Assembly (NCBI GenBank): GCA_003133205.1
Contig: PKWK01000179.1
Coordinates: 9,744 to 73,743, forward strand
From: Granulicella sp.
Lineage (GTDB): Bacteria > Acidobacteriota > Terriglobia > Terriglobales > Acidobacteriaceae
Reading direction: 5' to 3'
DNA length: 64,000 nt
Below the pieces are notes generated by a model. It did not search any database. It saw nothing but the letters and a program-made list of their open reading frames with translations, and had not been told where the DNA came from. Below are positions 44,901-54,060 of the stretch, piece by piece (positions within the stretch are counted from its first letter, which is position 1; each line of letters starts with the position of its first letter). The position numbers and the translations under genes were made by a program.

Positions 44901-46025
44901 ATCGTCCTCGTAAACCAGAACGGCTATGCCGTCAACTTGGCCTATCAGGTGCAATACAATACCGCACCGTATCTCGGCTTAGGAAATAGCGCAGGATACT
45001 TCAACGCTTACTACAACGACAGCTCGATTACCCCATTAGTGGCCGGACAAAACTACGAGATTCTGAATGTCACCAGTACCAAGGGGCAGTATGTCGGGAT
45101 GGTGTATAGCGCACCGTACGGCAGCTATCTGGAAGGTAACACAGAGGTCTACGTCGATGGTAGCCTGACTCCCCAGATCCAGGGCACGGGGACGGAGGAC
45201 TGGTTCGACGGCGCCTACTATTTTCAGGATGGACCCTTCACCCAGGCGACGCACGGAGTTACTATCTTTCCCGCTAGTAGTTCTATCTACGCCTACCGGT
45301 TCGATCTGAACGATCCCATCTCATTTAACAACTCGATAACATTGGGGATGCTACACGGTCCCGTCAACAACACTGGAGGAACTGTTTCCAGTCTCGCCTA
45401 CTACTATGCCCTCCCCAGCTCGGGTATCACCCTCACCGATACTCTTGCCGTCGGCATCTCCACCGCGCGGACGAGCCATGAATATACCGTGAACGGCGAG
45501 GTGAGCACCCCCACGAACTCCTACTACTATGAGGGCGAAGCCGACGGCTACTACGGCCCCCTGATCACGGACACCGGGGACACGATGACCAGGAACACTC
45601 AGTTCACCATGGCCGTCAATCCCGCGAACAATGGCGTCAAGCTCCGAAGGAGGATGGATTACAGCGTCTTGAACCAGAAAGCCGAGGTCTATGTAAACGG
45701 CGCCCTTGTGGGGACTTGGTATGACGCGGGACAGAATACGACCTTGAGCTGGCGCGATTCCGACTTCGAGATTCCTGCGATTCTCACCCAAGGCCAAAGT
45801 TCCCTCAATATCAATATCGACTACGACAATACCGGCGGGACGGCATGGACCGAATATGACTACTGGGCGTATTCCTACCTCGATATCGACGACACTCCGT
45901 CCACGACCACCGCGTCTCCGGGTGGGGGATCTTCCAACTTTTCCCGGACCTGTGGCTCGCCAAAATGCTATCCCTGGGAAAAAACCGGACCTGGTGGATG
46001 GTCTCAGAGTCAGGCTTTGCAGTAA
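38955..46025 (+). CDS. Giant mosaic lipoprotein: beta-helix, TIG, DUF2341, LamG and GH172 domains
   Basis: About 2356 residues from an ATG at 38955 (GAGG upstream). A lipoprotein signal ends in VASAGC. Order: two Big2 Ig-like domains (about 35-190); a Pectate_lyase_3-type beta-helix (from 227, ASWTDVKAVFGAKGDGVTDD); a second beta-helix (from 583); a ricin-like stretch (about 1000-1060); TIG (1078); DUF2341 (about 1180-1290); LamG-like domain (about 1290-1475); two TIG domains (1502, 1587); and a GH172/DUF2961 domain (about 1690-2310) with GPGEIDGIWFTNYSP and GTGTEDWFDGAYYF, whose Glu is probably catalytic. GH172 members act on fructofuranosides or arabinofuranosides. The last 35 residues (from about 45920) come from an adjoining integrase remnant, so the natural C-terminus may be lost. 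The region is AT-richer than its surroundings. Confidence 0.85.
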   Translation: MHSPLRNIWIFIASMTAVASAGCGMIVEQVSESVQPAITALSITPQSPSILINQNAQLKAVASYANESTTDITSTAEWTSSAPAVASVDGPGLLTCQGAGISLVSALLGGVTAETSLTCSTPQITDIHLSSTTTVIRSESPYQYQMLADYPNGVTTDVSANTSWVTDPSIASISANGLVLCNHPGDTTVSGTYSGMTAQSSFTCVLHSITPNPGFVESAKTFDGPFASWTDVKAVFGAKGDGVTDDTAALQAALNSLSNSTPVLWIPHGTYLITGTLNAIGNTNITILGEDPLTTTIVWDGPQGGTMFVLNGVDGLNLGRITWDGRGATGIDLEILWDGVNYSYPTRNLIHDSRFYNSAVGFLTGWGGGESGELTLDRVHFDHNSAAGINNQGTLNFNVIDSLFTDNAIGMVNADAQSTITNSVFVRSTITDIGAGSISIRNNLSVDSQQFYSHGATGAVGNNIVQGNTIIHPGSDPMVNGMPGALILADNQFVDVDPSFHIMGISGAPRYFLSVGNSYSVPQPYGPFDGQCNGVGVYTSVDEATRTTDPLLSLTIPTEIYIPPFSHRPVFEVPAPVPGVSGSSDGDVIQKAINAAVAVGGIVHLPVGNFNIYQTLTIPPNASVGILGDGLLSQLQASTSLQGPILSIYGKSVQLEDLGFYTYSSSSSTDQIELHESDTPNTRIICDECSGGSTNGLEVDGIDDAAIEFTAANTGGTTAPAGTYSWPQLIHGGIARQNGIQTLGSVVEYMSGTGGYQVDLGGHLLIEDGRDEDHDSGLGHTMFVLAGDGSVTHQGGSISNPLQGSPPVMVLNGYKGRLSLLGLSIDSYVSVDAASTANVFLGAVTQDNQINPINPVSSSGTGASITDISVSTSNGSYGTLINLPDTPTTPSYIEQMMAMSRTQFLFPRKPISFDSTNVKMTRIINQVNYGGVGIRIMDSVASRIVGSYLIGAANGGVTPLQLACGSGEISMAGTWTLQDGGDGFYGLLSMGTILSEEVTAHGNGDGVAMVSAMSSARDRWIITQIGDGSVKIKNRATGNVLTQSNTGCAYAASDTGALNQQWLVGGTSAASSPIQQYVPTVTSISPAAGGTPGGTSVTITGWGFTGATAVAFGLTPAGSFTVVSDTSITAVSPAGTIGTTVDVTVTNSLGTSATGTFDKFIYNSNSWNNTSWPLGQQITINPALVGGGIEDETNFPVLISLSGLSNINANGSDIRFTASDGVTLLPREIESYAGGTLTAWVNIPTISHTTSTSIYMYYGNPAATEPAADSTYGSQNVWTNGYAGVWHTNDNNGTLNINDSTANENNGRNNGSVATTTGPIDGAAAFINQTGSAVISTSLDAQPSAIPQTTWSAWVYFNSNSGNASIMSDDVGGYGRDIESTRGGDGNYHIFYGANNWAPTSAPLNQWQLISLVYASNNVYFYRDGVQYTLGIAPTSPPSNTDFNFGGGATGVINGLITEIHVSSVVRSAGWNSTEYQNQSSPSTFYTVSPTMAQRIATSSPTVSSISPTVGNILGGTSVTITGTGFTRTTAVNFGATPAVSFIVASDISITAIAPVGTGTVDVTVVNSLGTSATSSTDQFTYYATPVITGLSAVSGSTLGGTSVTITGSGFTGTTAVDFGSTPAASSTASGNTSITAVSPAGTAGIVDITVINPVGTSVTGLADLFTYSAVSSTPAFTASSSQIIGVNAISSMGFSTLPYFKADGTDYYDSSSHDPTGDNGDFGHDLYQDPSNGDNVLLDVKGPGEIDGIWFTNYSPTAPLYIYFDGSSTPAVNTTLGNLLDGANAPFVQPLVGYSNASDTDDGMGRSGYFMDLPMEFAKSVKVEMTGGVGYYNIYYRTFATSTGVTTFDPTATDSNYQSPSAAAALWSNTTVDPKSTAGNIGFSGTASIGVWASSTIANITGVGSVNSIKFQIASSSNNDATLDNVWVEMYFDGQATPSYAPFDMFFAESEYGTTHALPVGKDASGTYYCYFPMPYDQSAKIVLVNQNGYAVNLAYQVQYNTAPYLGLGNSAGYFNAYYNDSSITPLVAGQNYEILNVTSTKGQYVGMVYSAPYGSYLEGNTEVYVDGSLTPQIQGTGTEDWFDGAYYFQDGPFTQATHGVTIFPASSSIYAYRFDLNDPISFNNSITLGMLHGPVNNTGGTVSSLAYYYALPSSGITLTDTLAVGISTARTSHEYTVNGEVSTPTNSYYYEGEADGYYGPLITDTGDTMTRNTQFTMAVNPANNGVKLRRRMDYSVLNQKAEVYVNGALVGTWYDAGQNTTLSWRDSDFEIPAILTQGQSSLNINIDYDNTGGTAWTEYDYWAYSYLDIDDTPSTTTASPGGGSSNFSRTCGSPKCYPWEKTGPGGWSQSQALQ

Positions 46026-46632
46026 TTATCGACTGGAGACGAGAGGCAAGTGGCCCACATGCACCCTTGCCAACAAGATCGGCAATGACCCAGTGCTCCT
46101 CCCTCTGCTGGATGTCCTCAACGCGTAAAGCAGTCAATTCCGCCCGGCGTAGCCCACAGCCCAGTAGAATCGCCAGTGTGGCATAGTCGCGCTTGTCTCG
46201 AAGACTCGAGCCGTCCGCCGTTAGTAAAAGGCGCTTGCCTTGCTCCACAGTAAGCCAATTGCCAACAGGAACCCCCAATCGCTTGGCACCCTTCACCCGT
46301 CGAATCCCAGCAGCCAGGTCTGCACTGAGCAGACCGCAATCGGCAGCCTCGTACGCCAATCTCCGAACTGCAGCCAGCCGCAGGTTGATGGTGGTTGAAG
46401 CGTAGTACCGCTGTTCCAAAGATATTCGGTACCGGGTGACCACAGTCTTGTTGAAAGCGAGCCTCGGTTCCGAGCAATACCATTCGATGAATTCCCGGAT
46501 CGCATGATCGTAGGTTCGTTGCGAACTTAGTGACATCAGGCTGTTCAGAACTGCTGCCTTGGATTGCTCAAGATCGGGGAGCCTCAGAATCGATTTAGGG
46601 GTTCGTTTGCACTTCAACTTGCTCTTTGCCAT
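45811..46632 (-). pseudogene. Tyrosine recombinase, C-terminally truncated
   Basis: The ATG at 46632 opens a XerC/D-like recombinase: SSQRTYDHAIREFIEWYCSE (core-binding domain), YASTTINLRLAAVRRLAYEA, and LLGCGLRRAELTALRVEDIQ with the first catalytic Arg. Homology stops after HWVIADLVGKGA near 46080. The HxxR box and Tyr nucleophile are missing, and the rest is antisense to the end of the giant lipoprotein gene. A deletion probably joined the two. The product cannot be an active recombinase. Confidence 0.8.
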
Positions 46633-46850
46633 CGATACGGTCTCCAATTGCCGTGGCAAACAGCATGATCCAGATTGCCAACTCGGTCTATCAAACCCTG
46701 GGGTGTTTGTGGTTACTCATTCCGACAACAGGCATTCAACTTCTCATTTTCTGTCACTCGAAACAACCTAAGATCGAAGGGCTGGACAAGTCATCCCGCT
46801 CGAATGGATGCTCAACGACGTCCGCAGTTACGTGAATTGGCCGCACTCCC
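46633..46850. other. Intergenic region
   Basis: No gene or repeat is supported between the recombinase remnant and the end of the efflux operon. Confidence 0.4.
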
Positions 46851-49800
46851 TTACCCTGGCAGAATCTTTCGCAACTCCCGCTCGCGCAGCCAGGTGAAGA
46901 TCACCGGGGTCACAATCAGCACATGAACCAGCGAGCTGAGCATTCCTCCCAGCACCGGAGCGGCGAGTGGACGCATGAACTCCGCGCCGGTGCGCGTGGA
47001 CCACATCAGCGGCAACAGGCCGGCCACCACTGTTGCAACGGTCATCACCTTGGGGCGAAGGCGCAGTAGTGCGCCCTCCATCACCGCCGCGTGCAGGCCG
47101 TCGATTGTAAGTTGGCCGTCGGCGGCTGTATGGCGTGCGACCGCCTCTTTGAGATAGATGACCATCACGACCGCGGTCTGCACCGCAGTTCCAAAGAGCG
47201 CGATAAAGCCGACCCACACCGCGACCGAGAAGTTCAGCCCCAGCAGCTTGACCAGAAAGACTCCGCCGCTGAGAGCAAACGGAACGGCCAGCAGAACGTG
47301 CGCAGCCTCCTTCGCGGAGTTGTAGGTGCGATAGAGCAGGGCGAAGATCACAAGCAGAACCATGGGGATCACCAACTCCAGTCGCTTGCGCGCGCTGATC
47401 TGGTTCTCATACTGGCCGCTCCACTCGACGAAGTAGCCCGGCGGCATCTGGACCTGCTGGGCCACAGCGCGCTTGGCCTGATCGACAAAGCCGCCAACGT
47501 CGCGGCCGCGCACATTCAGCAGCACAGCTCCGCGCAACAGGCCATTTTCGCTGCTGATCATCGACGGCCCCATTGTGGTATTGATCTTCACCACTTCGCT
47601 GAGCGGTACCTGCGCGCCATTACTGCCGGTAACGAGAACTTCGCCTAGTTGCTGCGGGTTCTCACGGAAGTCGCGCGCGTAGCGAACGCGCACGGGGAAG
47701 CGCTGACGGCCCTCGATGGTGGTGGTCAGGTTCTTTCCGCCGATCGCGGTTTCGATCACGTCCTCCACATCGGCCACATTCAGGCCGTAGCGGTCCGCCG
47801 CCGCGCGGTCCACCGTCATCTCCAGATACGGCGCGCCCGTTGTGCGTTCGGCGTATAGATCGACCGCCCCAGGAATTTGCTGCACGACCCCCTTGATCTC
47901 CTCAGACTTCTGCTCGATCACGCGCAGGTCGGGGCCGAAGACCTTGATGCCGATCTGCGTGCGAATGCCGGTGGAGAGCATGTCGATGCGATTGCGAATA
48001 GGCTGCGTCCAGATATTCGTCACGCCGGGGATCTGTAGCTCGTCGTCCAATCGCGCGAGGATCGCGTCCTTCGTCAGTCCCTTCGGCCACTGGTCCTTCG
48101 GCTTGAAAGTGATGGTGGTCTCGCTCATGTTGACGGGCGCGGGATCAGTGGATGTCTCGGCGCGTCCCACCTTGCCGACCACCATAGCAACCTGTGGGTC
48201 GGCGGAGATGATCGCGTCCTGCTGGCGAAGAATCTCTGTCGCCTTGGTCAGCGAGATGCGCGGATCGGTGATGGGCATGAACAGCGCCGTCTCCTCATCG
48301 AGCGGAGGCATGAACTCCGAGCCGATCGTCGTCGCCGTGTAGAGCGCGGCACAGAAGAGGGCCAACGCGATCGTCAGCGTGATCGCCCGATGACGCAGCG
48401 CCCAGCTCAATGTGGGCCGGTAGATGGCGCGCAGCGCGCGCATGATCGGGTTCTCCTCCTCGTGATGCAGCTTGCCGCGAATCAGGAATGTGCAGAGTAC
48501 CGGAACCAGCGTGATGGCCATAATAGTGGAGCACAGCATGGCGAATGTCTTGGTGAAGGCCAGCGGGTGAAACATCTTGCCTTCCATTCCGGTGAGCGCA
48601 AAGACCGGAACGAAGGCCAGAATGATAATGACCATGGCGAAGGAGATGGGTCGGCCCACCAGGCGCGCGGCGTTCAGCGTGATCTCCCAGATGTGCTCGC
48701 GATAGTTGCCGTGCTCATGCTCATATTGTTCGGCCTGGCGGATGACGTTCTCCGTCATAACAATGCCCGCGTCCACCAGCACTCCTATGGCGATGGCGAT
48801 GCCGCCCAACGACATGATGTTCGATGAGATGTCCATGCCCCTCATGAACAAAAATGCGCCAAGCACAGCCAACGGCAAAGGAATCGTCACCACTAGAATG
48901 CTGCGGAAGTGCCAGAGAAAGAGAATGTGCGCCAGCGTTACCAGCAGGATCTCTTCGATCAGGGCGTGTCGCAGCGTGTCTACCGCGTGGTCGATGAGGA
49001 TGCCGCGGTCATAGAAGGGGACGATCTTGACGCCCGCGGGAAGACCGGGCTGGATCTCGTCGATCTTCACTTTGATGGCCGCGATCACCTCGCGCGCGTT
49101 GGCCCCGTAGCGGATGATGACGACTCCGCCGACCGCCTCCTTGCCATCTTTATCGAGCACGCCGCGGCGGAACTCCGGCCCAAGTTGCACGCTGGCGACA
49201 TTACCCACCGTGACGGGCGTGCCGTTATAGGCGCCAAGAGAAATGTCTTCGATGTCCTTTAGACCGCCGATCAGGCCGATACCACGCACCATGTCTTCGG
49301 TGCTACCCACCTCCATCACCTTCGCGCCCACGTTGTTGTTGCTGCGCTCCACCGCGCCAACCACGTCCTTCAGCGCAATGTTGTAGGCGCGCAGCTTCAT
49401 CGGATCGAGGTCGATCTGATACTGCTTCACAAAGCCGCCGACGCTGGCCACCTCCGCAACCCCGGGCACGGAGTTGAGCTGGTACTTGATGAACCAGTCC
49501 TGAAGCGAATGCAGCGTTCCGCTGTCGTATGGGCCTTCGACTGTGTACCAGAAGACCTGGCCCACGCCGGTCGCGTCCGGCCCCATCATCGGCGTCACGC
49601 CTGCAGGCAGAAAGCTGCCGGCAAGGCTCAGCCGCTCCAGCACACGGGTGCGCGCGAAATAAATGTCCACCGAATCCTCGAAGATGACGTTGACCATCGA
49701 GAAGCCGAAGGACGATTCCGAGCGCACCGTACGTACATGCGGGAGACCCTGCAGATTAACCGTGAGCGGGTAGGTGATCTGGTCCTCGACCTCCTGCGGG

Positions 49801-49970
49801 CTGCGTCCTGCCCAGTCGGTGAAGACGATCACCTGGTTCTCGCTGAGGTCGGGGATCGCGTCGATGGGCGTGCGCAGCAGCGCCCAGTAGCCGCAGCCCG
49901 CCAGCACAGCATAGGCGACCAATACCATCCAGCGGTTCTTTAGCGAGAACTCGATCAGTCGGTTAATCAT
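46851..49970 (-). CDS. cusA: Heavy-metal efflux RND transporter (CusA/CzcA type)
   Basis: A 1039-residue inner-membrane RND pump with 12 membrane helices and two large periplasmic loops. The N-terminus [20 protein letters not shown] is typical. The TM4 proton-relay motif appears as [16 protein letters not shown], and [20 protein letters not shown] contains the Met expected of Cu(I)/Ag(I) exporters, so the CusA subgroup is favoured over CzcA. It works with the adaptor and outer-membrane channel encoded just upstream. Nine bases separate it from cusB. The metal is inferred. Confidence 0.93.
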   Translation of the reverse strand: MINRLIEFSLKNRWMVLVAYAVLAGCGYWALLRTPIDAIPDLSENQVIVFTDWAGRSPQEVEDQITYPLTVNLQGLPHVRTVRSESSFGFSMVNVIFEDSVDIYFARTRVLERLSLAGSFLPAGVTPMMGPDATGVGQVFWYTVEGPYDSGTLHSLQDWFIKYQLNSVPGVAEVASVGGFVKQYQIDLDPMKLRAYNIALKDVVGAVERSNNNVGAKVMEVGSTEDMVRGIGLIGGLKDIEDISLGAYNGTPVTVGNVASVQLGPEFRRGVLDKDGKEAVGGVVIIRYGANAREVIAAIKVKIDEIQPGLPAGVKIVPFYDRGILIDHAVDTLRHALIEEILLVTLAHILFLWHFRSILVVTIPLPLAVLGAFLFMRGMDISSNIMSLGGIAIAIGVLVDAGIVMTENVIRQAEQYEHEHGNYREHIWEITLNAARLVGRPISFAMVIIILAFVPVFALTGMEGKMFHPLAFTKTFAMLCSTIMAITLVPVLCTFLIRGKLHHEEENPIMRALRAIYRPTLSWALRHRAITLTIALALFCAALYTATTIGSEFMPPLDEETALFMPITDPRISLTKATEILRQQDAIISADPQVAMVVGKVGRAETSTDPAPVNMSETTITFKPKDQWPKGLTKDAILARLDDELQIPGVTNIWTQPIRNRIDMLSTGIRTQIGIKVFGPDLRVIEQKSEEIKGVVQQIPGAVDLYAERTTGAPYLEMTVDRAAADRYGLNVADVEDVIETAIGGKNLTTTIEGRQRFPVRVRYARDFRENPQQLGEVLVTGSNGAQVPLSEVVKINTTMGPSMISSENGLLRGAVLLNVRGRDVGGFVDQAKRAVAQQVQMPPGYFVEWSGQYENQISARKRLELVIPMVLLVIFALLYRTYNSAKEAAHVLLAVPFALSGGVFLVKLLGLNFSVAVWVGFIALFGTAVQTAVVMVIYLKEAVARHTAADGQLTIDGLHAAVMEGALLRLRPKVMTVATVVAGLLPLMWSTRTGAEFMRPLAAPVLGGMLSSLVHVLIVTPVIFTWLRERELRKILPG

Positions 49971-49979
49971 TGGCAGCTC

Positions 49980-51554
49980 CTACTTTGCGCTGAGGTGTGT
50001 GCGGAACGTTGCGATGACCGCGCCGTTCTTGCGCGCTTCGACGGTCACGCTCCACGAGCCCGACATTCCCGGCTGCCCCTTGCCCACATACATCTGCTTG
50101 CTGGCCGACCACGGCAGCTCAAACGTGCGCCTCATCTCCGGCATGCCCATCGCAGGCATCGCAGGCATCACCAGCGTGACCGTGACGTGTCCGTCAGTGA
50201 TTGGCTTTCCATCTGGACCGGATACCGTGGCGTTGAAGAGGTTGTCGACGCCAGCCTTCAGCGGAGTGTCGGTTTGGAGGTTGATCTTTGCAGTAGTCGC
50301 GGCGCTGCTTCCGGATGCCAGAGTTGGCGCGGAGGAGCTTGCTGCGCTCGCCGCGAACTCCTTTGACCCTCCATACATTCCCGACATGCCACTGCTGAGA
50401 TGTGCCTGCGAATCGATCAGGAAGTTTCCGCTGAGCACAACTTTGTCGCCGCGTACGAGCCCGCTTGTCACCGGAAACAAATCTTCGGAGGGTGCGCCAA
50501 TCGCCACTTCGCGCGCTTCAAAGATTCCGTTGGGCCGTGCGAGATAGACGATCTTCCGTGTCCCCGTGTCGAGCACGGCAGAGCGTGGCACAACGATCGA
50601 TTCGGTTGAGGCGCGGCTGATAAATGTCGCGTTGATAAACATGCCGGGCAACAACCTCATGCCCGGATTGGCAACATGCACATGGACGGGGACGGTGCGT
50701 GTCTGCGGGTTGGCCTGCGGTTCGATGAAATCCACATGCCCGTGCAGCGTGCGATTGGGCAGTGCCTCGGAGGTGATCTCCACCTCCTGCCCGCGACGAA
50801 TCTGCGGCAGTTGGTCCTCGTAGATATCGGCCTTGATCCACACCTGACTGAGGTCGGCGACGGTGAACAACGTGTCGCCCGCGTTGACGTACTGCCCCTG
50901 CGTCACTTTGCGTTCCACCACGCTTCCCGACGCAGACGCATAGAGCGTCGTGTGTGGCACGCCGCCCGTCTCCGGCGCGTCGATCTGCTCCTTGTTGACG
51001 CCCCACAGCTCCAGCTTGCGTTGACTCGCAGTCACCAGCGCATCAGCCTGCGCGCGTGCACCGGCATCGTCTGAGTCTCGCAGTTGCTTACGGTTCTCCT
51101 GTGCCAGCCGGTAGTCCTCGACCGCCGTCGCCACCTCCGGGCTGTAGACATCCGCCACCGCCTGGCCGCGCCGCACACTCTCGCCCGTGTACTGCACGTA
51201 GAGCTTGTCCACTCGGCCACCGATGCGCGCGCTCACCGCGGCAAGTTGCGCCTCCGGCTGCTCCACGCGCCCAAACGCGTCGATGTCCGTCTTCAACGCC
51301 GCCGTGCGGACCTCGGCCACCTGGACTCCTGCGGCCGTAATCTCCGCCGGAGTCAACTCCAGCGTTGTGCCCGGCTGCGTGCCTTGGTCTGTACTTGGTT
51401 GCGCTGTTGCCGCAGGCTGCTTTATCGCCGACGAAGTCGTTTCCGCAGCGTAGGTGTGGTGTCCACTGACGATCAGGATGGCAACAGCGAGTGCGGCAAC
51501 AACAAGCCCAGTGCCGGTTCCCATCGCGAATAATTTCTTTTCATTGGCAGTCAT
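49980..51554 (-). CDS. cusB: RND efflux periplasmic adaptor (CusB type) with YtkA/FixH-like tail
   Basis: A 524-residue membrane-fusion protein. An N-terminal membrane anchor (TGLVVAALAVAILIVSG) is followed by barrel-sandwich and alpha-hairpin segments (RIGGRVDKLYVQYTGESVRR; EVATAVEDYRLAQENRKQL), then beta-barrel (LPQIRRGQEVEITSEALPNR) and membrane-proximal domains. The last 110 residues form an Ig-like YtkA/FixH-type domain rich in Met (LVMPAMPAMGMPEMRRTFEL), probably a Cu(I)/Ag(I)-binding extension. The start overlaps the stop of cusC by four bases (ATGA), showing translational coupling. Confidence 0.9.
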   Translation of the reverse strand: MTANEKKLFAMGTGTGLVVAALAVAILIVSGHHTYAAETTSSAIKQPAATAQPSTDQGTQPGTTLELTPAEITAAGVQVAEVRTAALKTDIDAFGRVEQPEAQLAAVSARIGGRVDKLYVQYTGESVRRGQAVADVYSPEVATAVEDYRLAQENRKQLRDSDDAGARAQADALVTASQRKLELWGVNKEQIDAPETGGVPHTTLYASASGSVVERKVTQGQYVNAGDTLFTVADLSQVWIKADIYEDQLPQIRRGQEVEITSEALPNRTLHGHVDFIEPQANPQTRTVPVHVHVANPGMRLLPGMFINATFISRASTESIVVPRSAVLDTGTRKIVYLARPNGIFEAREVAIGAPSEDLFPVTSGLVRGDKVVLSGNFLIDSQAHLSSGMSGMYGGSKEFAASAASSSAPTLASGSSAATTAKINLQTDTPLKAGVDNLFNATVSGPDGKPITDGHVTVTLVMPAMPAMGMPEMRRTFELPWSASKQMYVGKGQPGMSGSWSVTVEARKNGAVIATFRTHLSAK

Positions 51555-52945
51555 TTGCTTGTCCTCTCGATGTTGAAGTTGGGAATGTCAGTGTTGGATT
51601 GAGCTGGATGGACGTCGGGCAAAGCCGCGCCAATCGCGCGCTCTAGTTGTGCGCTACCCGCGTCTTCTTCCGAGAGCGCCTTATAGGTTTTGCCGCGAAT
51701 GTCGAGCAACAGATTCTGGCTGTCGATCAGGTTCGTGAACTCGCCGCGGTTGTTCTGGTACGCGGCCGTCGACGCTTTGAAGGCAGCCTCGGCCTGCGGC
51801 AGCAGCGTGTCGCGATAGAGCTTCACACGACGTTGCGCGGATTGCACAGCAATCTCTGCCTGGCGAATTTCAAGAAAGACGGAAGACGTACGCGCATCGA
51901 GTTCAGCCTGAACTACATCGGTCGCCGCATCGGCCTGTTTTGCCTCGCCATCATGGCGTGCTCGGTTCAGCGACGGAAGGTTCATTGTCAGCTCGGCCAT
52001 GTACGCGCTGCGGGAGAATGAGCCCGTCGGCATCAGCATGTATCCTGCGGCAATGGTAAGGTCGGGCTTCATCGCAAGCCGAGCCAAACGTCCCTCGTCG
52101 CTGGATTTCGTGATCTGTTTGCGCAGAGCAGCAAGCTCCGGGCGGTGCTCGATGGCCAGCCGCTCCAGCTCCTCGATGGGAGGCAGCGTCTCGGAGCTTC
52201 GATAGCTGCCCGCGATCTCCACCGACTCATCCGGCGAGCGGCCCATCAGCTCATTCAACTGCGCACGCGAGCCATCGCGCTGCTCTTCCAGTTCGATCAG
52301 ATGTTCGCTCAGCCGGGTCAGGGCCATCTGCGCGCGCAATACATCGGCCTGCGGGACCTTGCCGGTGGTGTACTCCGCCAGCACCGCAGAAAGTGCCTGA
52401 TTCAACATCGCGGCCTGCTCGTTGTGCAGCTTCATCTCATCGGCGTTGCGCAGCAACGCGGCACAGGCTTCGCGCACACTGGCCGCAACCTCCTGCCGCA
52501 AGCTCTCCAACTCATCCGAGGCAACCTCCACGTCGTCCCCGGCAATCTTCCCACGCAACTCTCGCTTTTCCTTGCCGGGAATGGTCTGCTGCAACGAGAC
52601 CATCAACTGCGCCTGATTCAGGTCCCATGGCTTGCTGATCGGCGTGTCCCAATCGCGCACCATCAGCATGGGATCGTCCAGGCTGCGCGCAGTCGTAGTC
52701 TTCATCTGCGCCAGCGACAAGCGTCGCACCGCGGCGTGAATCTCGGGATTGTCTGCGAGCGCATCCTCAACCGCCTGCTCGACAGTGAGCTGTTCCGCCA
52801 CAGGCGCAGCATCCGGAACACGATCAGAAACGGCAGGCAGAACAGGACTGGAACCGAGAGCTGAAGTAGCCTGACCCCGGCATCCGATAGACGATGCAAT
52901 CGACAGCGCCAGCACAGCCGGCGCCAACACATAGATATTCTTCAC
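51551..52945 (-). CDS. cusC: TolC-family outer-membrane efflux channel (CusC type)
   Basis: A 464-residue outer-membrane efflux protein of the TolC/OEP family, with a signal sequence (MKNIYVLAPAVLALSIASSIG). Two repeats of long alpha-helices are visible: QAMLNQALSAVLAEYTTGKV with ADVLRAQMALTRLSEHLIEL, and AYQNNRGEFTNLIDSQNLLL with DIRGKTYKAL. It forms the exit duct of the pump. First gene after the Cys-rich protein in this operon. Confidence 0.88.
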   Translation of the reverse strand: MKNIYVLAPAVLALSIASSIGCRGQATSALGSSPVLPAVSDRVPDAAPVAEQLTVEQAVEDALADNPEIHAAVRRLSLAQMKTTTARSLDDPMLMVRDWDTPISKPWDLNQAQLMVSLQQTIPGKEKRELRGKIAGDDVEVASDELESLRQEVAASVREACAALLRNADEMKLHNEQAAMLNQALSAVLAEYTTGKVPQADVLRAQMALTRLSEHLIELEEQRDGSRAQLNELMGRSPDESVEIAGSYRSSETLPPIEELERLAIEHRPELAALRKQITKSSDEGRLARLAMKPDLTIAAGYMLMPTGSFSRSAYMAELTMNLPSLNRARHDGEAKQADAATDVVQAELDARTSSVFLEIRQAEIAVQSAQRRVKLYRDTLLPQAEAAFKASTAAYQNNRGEFTNLIDSQNLLLDIRGKTYKALSEEDAGSAQLERAIGAALPDVHPAQSNTDIPNFNIERTSK

Positions 52946-53030
52946 TCTTCAACTCCGGTAAACAGACAGGAGGAGATGGCCCGGGACGCACCAATGCGCA
53001 CACCGGAGGACCACGGAGAAGAATGAAGTT

Positions 53031-53369
53031 TTAGATTCTTAAGTTGAAGATGCCAGGAGGGGGAGACTGCGAAGGAAGGACAATCGCAAACACGCCCACG
53101 CGTGACACGGAGCTGTCACTGGCTGGCAGAGACACCTGCGTGGCGGCCATCTGTGTAATACCAGAGAACGTCGCAGTCACAACCGCAGGAGGAACCTGCG
53201 GGCTGGCCGTGCAGCAGCTTGCTTTGGCCGGTGCGCAAGGCATACTCATTTGCGAACAGCAACAATGCGTCGCGTGCTGTGCCGGAAGCATGCACGTCCC
53301 AACCGAGAACAGCAGCACGCCCATCAGGGCGACTACAACCGCTGTCCGTTGGCTGAGTCCACGCAACAT
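53031..53369 (-). CDS. Small Cys-rich exported protein, likely metal-binding
   Basis: A 112-residue protein heading the efflux operon. An N-terminal hydrophobic segment (TAVVVALMGVLLFSVGTCML) is a signal or anchor. Next comes a Cys/His/Met cluster HATHCCCSQMSMPCAPAKAS then CC, suited to thiol or thioether binding of Cu(I) or Ag(I). The C-terminus has no recognised fold. Eighty-five bases separate it from cusC. I infer a periplasmic metal chaperone or sensor; the family is not recognised. Confidence 0.6.
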   Translation of the reverse strand: MLRGLSQRTAVVVALMGVLLFSVGTCMLPAQHATHCCCSQMSMPCAPAKASCCTASPQVPPAVVTATFSGITQMAATQVSLPASDSSVSRVGVFAIVLPSQSPPPGIFNLRI

Positions 53370-54060
53370 GCTATCAGCTTACCATCTACGCAAATTCCCG
53401 TCGTGACCTACATCACAGGCTGCTATTAGGAGGGCTGCACTGGAGATTGTGGGAGAGTAACGAGCAATGCGGACTGAACCCTTGATGAACATTTCCATCT
53501 CAAACTTTGTGGACGGCAAGAAGCTTCGTTCGTTGGGATAGGAATTCGGTAACCATAACAAAACAATTTGTTAGTTTCAATATGATGAGATCGGTAACTG
53601 GAAGTCGGCCAGTGTCTAGCGATGCGTCCCCTCCGGATCAGAGCCGGATCTCAGTTGACGCAGCAGGCATTGCGCAAACTGAGTCACTCAAGGGTTCTGC
53701 CTTTAGTGATGGAGAGTTCTCGGTTACAGAAAAATCCGAAAGTAATTGTAATTCAAACAGATAGATCGAGTGGAAGGTAGACCCTTCTAGGCGTCACAAT
53801 GAGATAACCCGCGACCGAGTGGTTTCATCGCTACCCACCGGTATATGACACGGCTGAGAATTCTGTAAAGGATCTCCTAGCTTTACTGCTCAGGACAGGT
53901 GCCAGCCCGCCTGAGCTTGGTTACGGTTTAGGGTCACCACCCGCCGTCTCTCCCTAAACGAGGGCACAAACGAGGGCACAATAAGGAATCCGATCGTTCC
54001 TTTATGTGCCCATTCATTCCCTTAGCTGCTCAGTAACTACAAGATTCTAATATAGTTGAC
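53370..54060. other. Gene-free stretch between efflux operon and tRNA fragment
   Basis: About 690 bases with no convincing gene; frames here lack ribosome-binding sites. It holds a 12-base tandem repeat AAACGAGGGCAC twice (53956-53979) and an imperfect hairpin AAGGAA/TTCCTT (53983-54002). The efflux-operon promoter, reading left, must lie near 53380-53450, but I cannot place it. Confidence 0.45.
54040..54050. other. Candidate right attachment core
   Basis: CAAGATTCTAA is identical to 27281-27291 at the 3' end of tRNA-Leu. See that entry and the findings. Confidence 0.35.

Noticed and set aside
53507..53764. Plus-strand frame of 85 residues
   Set aside because: Ser/Asn-rich, no ribosome-binding site, no recognisable sequence.
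53956..53979. Tandem AAACGAGGGCAC as a possible CRISPR or iteron
   Set aside because: Only two 12-base units with no spacers and no replication or cas gene nearby.
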